64,000 nucleotides of DNA from positions 372,001 to 436,000 of the forward strand of contig NZ_JAIVAJ010000002.1 in assembly GCF_020171725.1 (NCBI RefSeq), written 5' to 3'. This DNA comes from Halobacillus litoralis. Its GTDB lineage: Bacteria; Bacillota; Bacilli; Bacillales; Halobacillaceae. Under the pieces are notes generated by a model. It saw only the letters and a program-made list of their open reading frames with translations, searched no databases and had not been told where the DNA came from. The translations under genes and the position numbers were made by a program. Positions 60,460 to 64,000 of the stretch are shown in pieces. Position 1 is the stretch's first letter; every line of letters starts with the position of its first letter.

Positions 60460-60930
60460 ATGAAGATCGAGAAGAATGAAACGATTGATAAAGAGCGATT
60501 GACACGATTCTTTTCGAAACACTGGGGATCCAACGAGATGGTCATTTCGTCAGGAACGTTCGTATGTGATGAACTGCCAGGGTTTACTATTCTAATTGAG
60601 GACGAGCTCGTTGGATGTATTACGTTCGTCGAGGGAAAAGAGTTTGAAGTCATTTCTTTAGACAGTGACCAAGAAGGGCTGGGAATAGGGAGCCTGCTGC
60701 TGAAGGAAACAGAAGCTCATGCAAAGGCACGAGGGTACTCCGATGTACAGTTGATTACAACAAACGATAATCTGAGTGCGGTTCGATTTTATCAAAAACG
60801 AGAATACAGAGTCGTAGGAGTCATGCTGAATGCTGTACAGAACGCACGAAAAAAGAAGCCGGACATTCCGTTTTACAGTAACGAGGGGATTGAAATCCGG
60901 GATGAATGGATTCTCAGAAAGGAACTATAA
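60460..60930 (+). CDS. GNAT-family N-acetyltransferase
   Basis: 156 residues. ISLDSDQEGLGIGSLLLKETEAHAKARGY contains the acetyl-CoA loop QEGLGIG, followed by LITTNDNLSAVRFYQKREYR. Weak N-terminal match; acceptor unknown. ATG 60460 has GCAAAGGA upstream. 11 bp after the first GNAT and 3 bp before the phosphatase gene. Confidence 0.85.
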   Translation: MKIEKNETIDKERLTRFFSKHWGSNEMVISSGTFVCDELPGFTILIEDELVGCITFVEGKEFEVISLDSDQEGLGIGSLLLKETEAHAKARGYSDVQLITTNDNLSAVRFYQKREYRVVGVMLNAVQNARKKKPDIPFYSNEGIEIRDEWILRKEL

Positions 60931-60933
60931 TCG

Positions 60934-61488
60934 ATGACGACCATTTATTTAGTCAGGCACGCTCATTCCACCTACACGCCTGAAGAGCGGTCGCGCCCGT
61001 TGTCGCAAAAAGGGACGCAGGAAGCAAACAAGGCTTGCAAGTCGCTCGCTGGATTTCCGATAGATGTCATTCTATCCAGTCCGTATCAAAGGGCGGTAGA
61101 GACCGTTCAGCCTTTAGCTGCCTCTTTGCAAAAGGAGATAAGAATCGTTGAAGGGTTTAAGGAGAGGAAGCTTATGGAAGGGGGAGCTGAAAATTTCGAC
61201 GAGGCGATTCGAAGGGTTTGGTCGGATGAAACATTTTCCCACCCCGGGGGTGAATCGAATGAAGGGGCCAGAAGAAGAGGAGTCCAAGCCATAAATGAAG
61301 TACTGTACCAATACGAAGGCCAGCATGTCGCGATTGGCACCCATGGGAATATCATGGCTTTGGTGATGGGGGCTTTTGACTCCCGTTACGACTTTCGTTT
61401 CTGGAAGAAGCTGCAGATGCCTGATATATATGCCTTAACCTTCAACAAGTCTACCTTAGAAGACGTGACACACATTACGTATGAATAA
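60934..61488 (+). CDS. Histidine phosphatase family protein
   Basis: 184 residues of the phosphoglycerate-mutase-like fold. The nucleophile motif LVRHAHSTYTPEERSRPLS is at the N-terminus. LSSPYQRAVETVQPLA, the acid in EGFKERK and GTHGNIMALV with the second His complete the site. Substrate unknown. Ends the GNAT-GNAT-phosphatase run. Confidence 0.88.
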   Translation: MTTIYLVRHAHSTYTPEERSRPLSQKGTQEANKACKSLAGFPIDVILSSPYQRAVETVQPLAASLQKEIRIVEGFKERKLMEGGAENFDEAIRRVWSDETFSHPGGESNEGARRRGVQAINEVLYQYEGQHVAIGTHGNIMALVMGAFDSRYDFRFWKKLQMPDIYALTFNKSTLEDVTHITYE

Positions 61489-61498
61489 TAACTTTAAA

Positions 61499-61514
61499 AG
61501 TGTATTTTTACACT
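61499..61514. promoter_or_regulatory. Small inverted repeat near a -10-like box
   Basis: AGTGTA-TTTT-TACACT, 6-bp perfect arms, 10 bp before TATACT (61524-61529). It could be an operator for the PstS-like gene. No clear -35 at the right spacing, so confidence is low. Confidence 0.35.
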
Positions 61515-61561
61515 AAAATATGCTATACTTCTTTTAAAATATGGAAAAAAGGAGTATCAGC

Positions 61562-62707
61562 ATGGCAAAACGTATCATTGGTGCCGTTATCTTCACGGTA
61601 TTGTATTCGATGATCAGTTTGTTTGTAGTGGGCATTTCCTTACTTGCCTCTTCAAAAAACGGGTACATCTACATAGCTATTGCGTTAGCAGCTCTTGGCA
61701 TTACGCTCAACTTATTCATTTTAGGCTACATGCAGAAATGGAAGAAGGGAGTTCAGTGGGGCGTCATCCTGTCGCTTTTCCTTCTACCCCTCGGTGGTTA
61801 TGGAGGGTTCGAATGGTATATGAACAAGATCGAAATTCGTACTGCAGAAGTGGACCTTGAAGCGTATGAGCCCTTCGCAGGTCAGGACAAACTTGCCCAG
61901 CTCGACCAGCCGTCCACATTAAAGTTGACGGGAGAACTGCCGCACCTGGATGGTGCCACCGCTTTGTATCCTGTCTATTCTGCATTTACACAGGCGGTTT
62001 ATCCTGAAAAAGACTATTCTCATCAGCATACAGGAGAGAGTGAAGTAGTTGTCACGAAGACGAACTCAGCTTATCTCAGGCTGCAAAAAGGAGCTGCTGA
62101 TCTCATCATCGCAGCCGGCCCATCCGAGCAGCAGGCTGAACGATTAGGACGTACGATGGAGAAAACGGCAATCGGCAGAGAAGCTTTCGTATTTTTTGTA
62201 CACGAAAGCAACCCCGTTCAAAATTTGACTATCAAGGAATTGAAGGGAATCTATTCGGGGAGGATCACGAATTGGAAAGAGGTTGGAGGTTCAGATCAAG
62301 AAATCATCGCCTTCCAGCGGCCGGAAGGAAGTGGAAGTCAAACAGGATTGCAGAATATGATGGGAACTACACCGATTATGGAACCTCCTATGGATGAGCG
62401 TGTTGCAGGAATGGGCGGCATCATTGAGAAAGCGTCGACCTATCGGAATTACCGGAACGCCATCGGTTTTTCCTACCGCTATTTCGCTACCCGGATGGTT
62501 GATGAAAACCGGATCAAACTGCTTGAAGTGAATGGTGTAGCTCCGACTGTTGAAACGATCCGCAGTGATCACTATCCGTTAACGGCTGCGTTTTACGCCA
62601 TCACGAACGGCACGACCAACCCAAATGTCGAGCCGTTAATTGAATGGATGCTTTCACCGCAGGGGCAGTCACTCATCGAGAAAACCGGCTATGTTCCCAT
62701 TCAGTAG
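61562..62707 (+). CDS. PstS-like substrate-binding domain with three-helix N-terminal anchor
   Basis: 381 residues. Three TM helices (about 5-29, 33-56, 64-83) precede a periplasmic-binding domain of the phosphate-binding type. Family motifs are LPHLDGATALYPVYSAF, DLIIAAGPSEQQ, FFVHESNPVQNLTIKELKGIYSGRITNWKEVGG and RPEGSGSQTGLQ. Ordinary PstS proteins are lipoproteins with a single signal peptide; here there is no lipobox. No pstCAB genes are in the window. It may sense rather than transport. AAAAGGAG precedes ATG 61562. Confidence 0.83.
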   Translation: MAKRIIGAVIFTVLYSMISLFVVGISLLASSKNGYIYIAIALAALGITLNLFILGYMQKWKKGVQWGVILSLFLLPLGGYGGFEWYMNKIEIRTAEVDLEAYEPFAGQDKLAQLDQPSTLKLTGELPHLDGATALYPVYSAFTQAVYPEKDYSHQHTGESEVVVTKTNSAYLRLQKGAADLIIAAGPSEQQAERLGRTMEKTAIGREAFVFFVHESNPVQNLTIKELKGIYSGRITNWKEVGGSDQEIIAFQRPEGSGSQTGLQNMMGTTPIMEPPMDERVAGMGGIIEKASTYRNYRNAIGFSYRYFATRMVDENRIKLLEVNGVAPTVETIRSDHYPLTAAFYAITNGTTNPNVEPLIEWMLSPQGQSLIEKTGYVPIQ

Positions 62708-62774
62708 ACCAAACGTACGCTTCTTACACGCCGCTTATGATACTTAAAGAGAACCGAGGGACTTATCGACGCTC

Positions 62775-63117
62775 TTTCAGGTTGTTGAAAAAGTATGGAG
62801 ATCGCTTCTGTTAAAAATGAGGAGGACAGTGGGGTGGAAAATAGCTCGCTTTCCGCGGCGGACGCCGAGCTAACTCAGGCTATCGCCTGAGTGGATCTCG
62901 CCGTGGTCCGTGCATCCCGCCGGAGTCTCACCATTTTCCACCCCACTGTATGAAAGTAGTGTGAACAGAACCGAGCGAGAAGAAGAAAGACGAACGTTAT
63001 TCTGTGCCATCACCGCCTTTTTCAGATAGTAGCATAAGGGGTTTCGTCTCCACCTCAATAAGTTGTTTCGCCAACATCGCTTTTAAATCTATAAAAGAAC
63101 CGATATGACTTTCTCGA
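62775..63117 (-). repeat. Composite dispersed repeat, copy 2
   Basis: Aligns in reverse orientation with 26505-26882: the landmarks TATCGGTTCTTTT, TGTTGGCGAA, GTGGAGACG, AATAACGTTC and GGTTCTGTTC appear in that order on the minus strand, then module A and a TAACAGAA/ATACTTTTT tail. This copy is uninterrupted where the other holds the 92-bp unit. It lies between convergent genes and explains most of the 450-bp gap from 62708 to 63157. Confidence 0.8.
62827..62948. repeat. 122-bp palindromic repeat, module A
   Basis: Perfect 16-bp inverted terminal repeat CAGTGGGGTGGAAAAT (62827-62842) and ATTTTCCACCCCACTG (62933-62948). The core starts CTCGCTTTCCGCGGCGG and ends CGGAGTCTC. Same terminal repeat as 833-952. 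Confidence 0.85.
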
Positions 63118-63123
63118 CACTCT

Positions 63124-63157
63124 AAAAAGAGCGTCAGCAAAATGCTGACGCTCTTTG
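63124..63157 (-). terminator. Terminator of the yteJ-like gene
   Basis: Stem AAAGAGCGTCAGCA/TGCTGACGCTCTTT, very short loop. On the minus strand it is followed by TTTAGA. It lies immediately past the stop. Confidence 0.85.
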
Positions 63158-63667
63158 TTATCTATCTATGGTTTGATTTAATGTTCTAAACTTTTCTTTA
63201 ATAACGGATGTATCGGCAAAGTAGTCGTGAATGCCTTGGTGTTTTTTAGTGAAAGCGACAACAAGATAGGGAAGTCCCCAAACAGCCATACTGATATAAC
63301 GGCCGATGCATTCCCTGAAAATGATCTGCCCCGTCGTCAAGGAATCTCCTTTGAGCGATTCGACTGAGAGTCCGAGAATCATTTTACCGAGCGTAGCTCT
63401 GAAGTATTTTGTCATGAGAATGAAGTAAAGGAAGAAAATCAGTAATGTAAGCAGGTTGCTCACACTAAAGAAATCAATCCACAGCTTGGCATCTGACAGT
63501 CCTGTTAGGTTTAATAACGGACGTGTCACGATGGAGTTAAAGCCCCATAACACGATCAGATCAATGATATATGCGAAAAAGCGGACCCAGAACCCGGCAT
63601 AGAAAAGGCGCTGGAGGTCATCTTTATGTTTCGGTGAAAAGGTGTGTTCCTGATTTGTTAGTTCCAT
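63158..63667 (-). CDS. yteJ: RDD-family membrane protein, YteJ-like
   Basis: 169 residues with three to four TM helices. The RDD signature appears as FWVRFFAYIIDLIVLWG (Arg and Asp in the first helix) and TLGKMILGLSVES. Some RDD proteins act in Na+ or compatible-solute exchange, but YteJ is uncharacterised. The order sppA-yteJ, 12 bp apart, is the same as in B. subtilis. Confidence 0.87.
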   Translation of the reverse strand: MELTNQEHTFSPKHKDDLQRLFYAGFWVRFFAYIIDLIVLWGFNSIVTRPLLNLTGLSDAKLWIDFFSVSNLLTLLIFFLYFILMTKYFRATLGKMILGLSVESLKGDSLTTGQIIFRECIGRYISMAVWGLPYLVVAFTKKHQGIHDYFADTSVIKEKFRTLNQTIDR

Positions 63668-63679
63668 TCGAATCCCTCC

Positions 63680-64000
63680 TTATTCATACAAGTACATAAG
63701 CGTCGGGCCTTGGCGGTTGTTGATCAATTCCTCAACAAGTTGAATCTCGCTGTTAGGCATAAAGCTTTTCGCGAATGGCAGATTGGCGAACAAATCGCCG
63801 ACACCGTTTCGGTATTCAATAACCTGCGGATTCCCTCCGATTTCCTCTTTCAAAGCGTTTAACGCATCATCTGTGAATCCAATTTCATCAATCAGCCCAT
63901 TCTCGAGTGCTTGATTTCCTGAATAGATCCTGCCATCTGCGAGCTCGAGCACACGGTCTCTCTCCATGTTCCTTCCTTCTGCAATGACCTGGACGAACTG
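63680..64000 (-). CDS. sppA: Signal peptide peptidase SppA, C-terminal part
   Basis: The frame is open to the right edge, so only the last ~107 residues are seen. GRNMERDRVLELADGRIYSGNQALENGLIDEIGFTDDAL is the conserved end of the S49 protease fold. SppA degrades cleaved signal peptides in the membrane, and SppA-type proteins in bacilli also respond to lantibiotics. Catalytic Ser and Lys would be upstream of the window. Confidence 0.87.
   Translation of the reverse strand, partial: QFVQVIAEGRNMERDRVLELADGRIYSGNQALENGLIDEIGFTDDALNALKEEIGGNPQVIEYRNGVGDLFANLPFAKSFMPNSEIQLVEELINNRQGPTLMYLYE

Noticed and set aside
1..64000. tRNA, rRNA, riboswitch, CRISPR array, prophage or transposase
   Set aside because: None was recognised on either strand. 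A covariance-model search could still reveal a small RNA, which I cannot run.

Overview
The window looks like a chromosomal segment of a low-to-mid GC Gram-positive member of the Bacillaceae. The evidence is near-consensus AGGAGG ribosome binding sites, frequent TTG and GTG starts, hairpin-plus-T-run terminators, a Spo0E-like protein, a YpeB-like protein, RlmN, RNase Z and an SppA-YteJ pair. The acidic, Glu/Asp-rich proteins suggest a halotolerant genus of the Halobacillus/Pontibacillus type, but that is a guess. I see no rRNA, tRNA, CRISPR array, prophage or transposase gene. Both edges cut genes: an FtsX-like permease on the left and sppA on the right.

Layout. 1-6.1 kb: permease tail, a repeat element, aldehyde dehydrogenase and rnz (minus strand), then a tight five-gene plus-strand run (Nudix, HAD, hydrolase, DUF4440-like, small membrane protein). 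6.4-15.4 kb resembles the B. subtilis yqjM-yqkE neighbourhood: namA, glycosyltransferase and phosphodiesterase on the minus strand; yqjN-, yqjP- and yqjQ-like genes on the plus strand; a Y-family polymerase with its own LexA box; yqkB- and yqkE-like genes. 15.5-26.5 kb: several overlapping plus-strand gene runs (methyltransferases, VOC, GrpB, hydrolase, MFS, GNAT, uridine-kinase-like, PLC-like), with DUF2515 opposite. 26.5-26.9 kb: a composite repeat. 26.9-44 kb: CaCA exchanger, ArsR-MFS operon with tandem operators, FusB/C-type protein, RodA, many tiny membrane proteins, P1 peptidase, Spo0E-like protein, GNATs, SDR, lipoprotein and Nudix. 44-53.4 kb: rlmN, glutathione peroxidase, GyrI-like protein, a gene broken by an in-frame stop, a YkuI-type EAL protein, a TmrB-like/methyltransferase/kinase run and malL. 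53.4-64 kb: YpeB-like protein, XRE operon, AAA ATPase, a GGDEF protein, a MerR-methyltransferase fusion, GNATs, a membrane-anchored PstS-like protein, a second composite repeat, yteJ and sppA.

The genes do not form one system. The window is ordinary core and accessory chromosome carrying small translationally coupled operons, many with overlapping stop and start codons. Seven GNAT acetyltransferases, four SAM methyltransferase domains, five alpha/beta hydrolases and two Nudix enzymes give a modification and detoxification flavour. The signals I rate most worth checking are: the composite dispersed repeat, with one copy interrupted by another unit; the MerR-methyltransferase fusion with a 19-bp-spacer promoter; the gene split by an in-frame TAA; and the PstS-like domain on a three-helix membrane anchor. 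I found no convincing wholly new multi-gene system.
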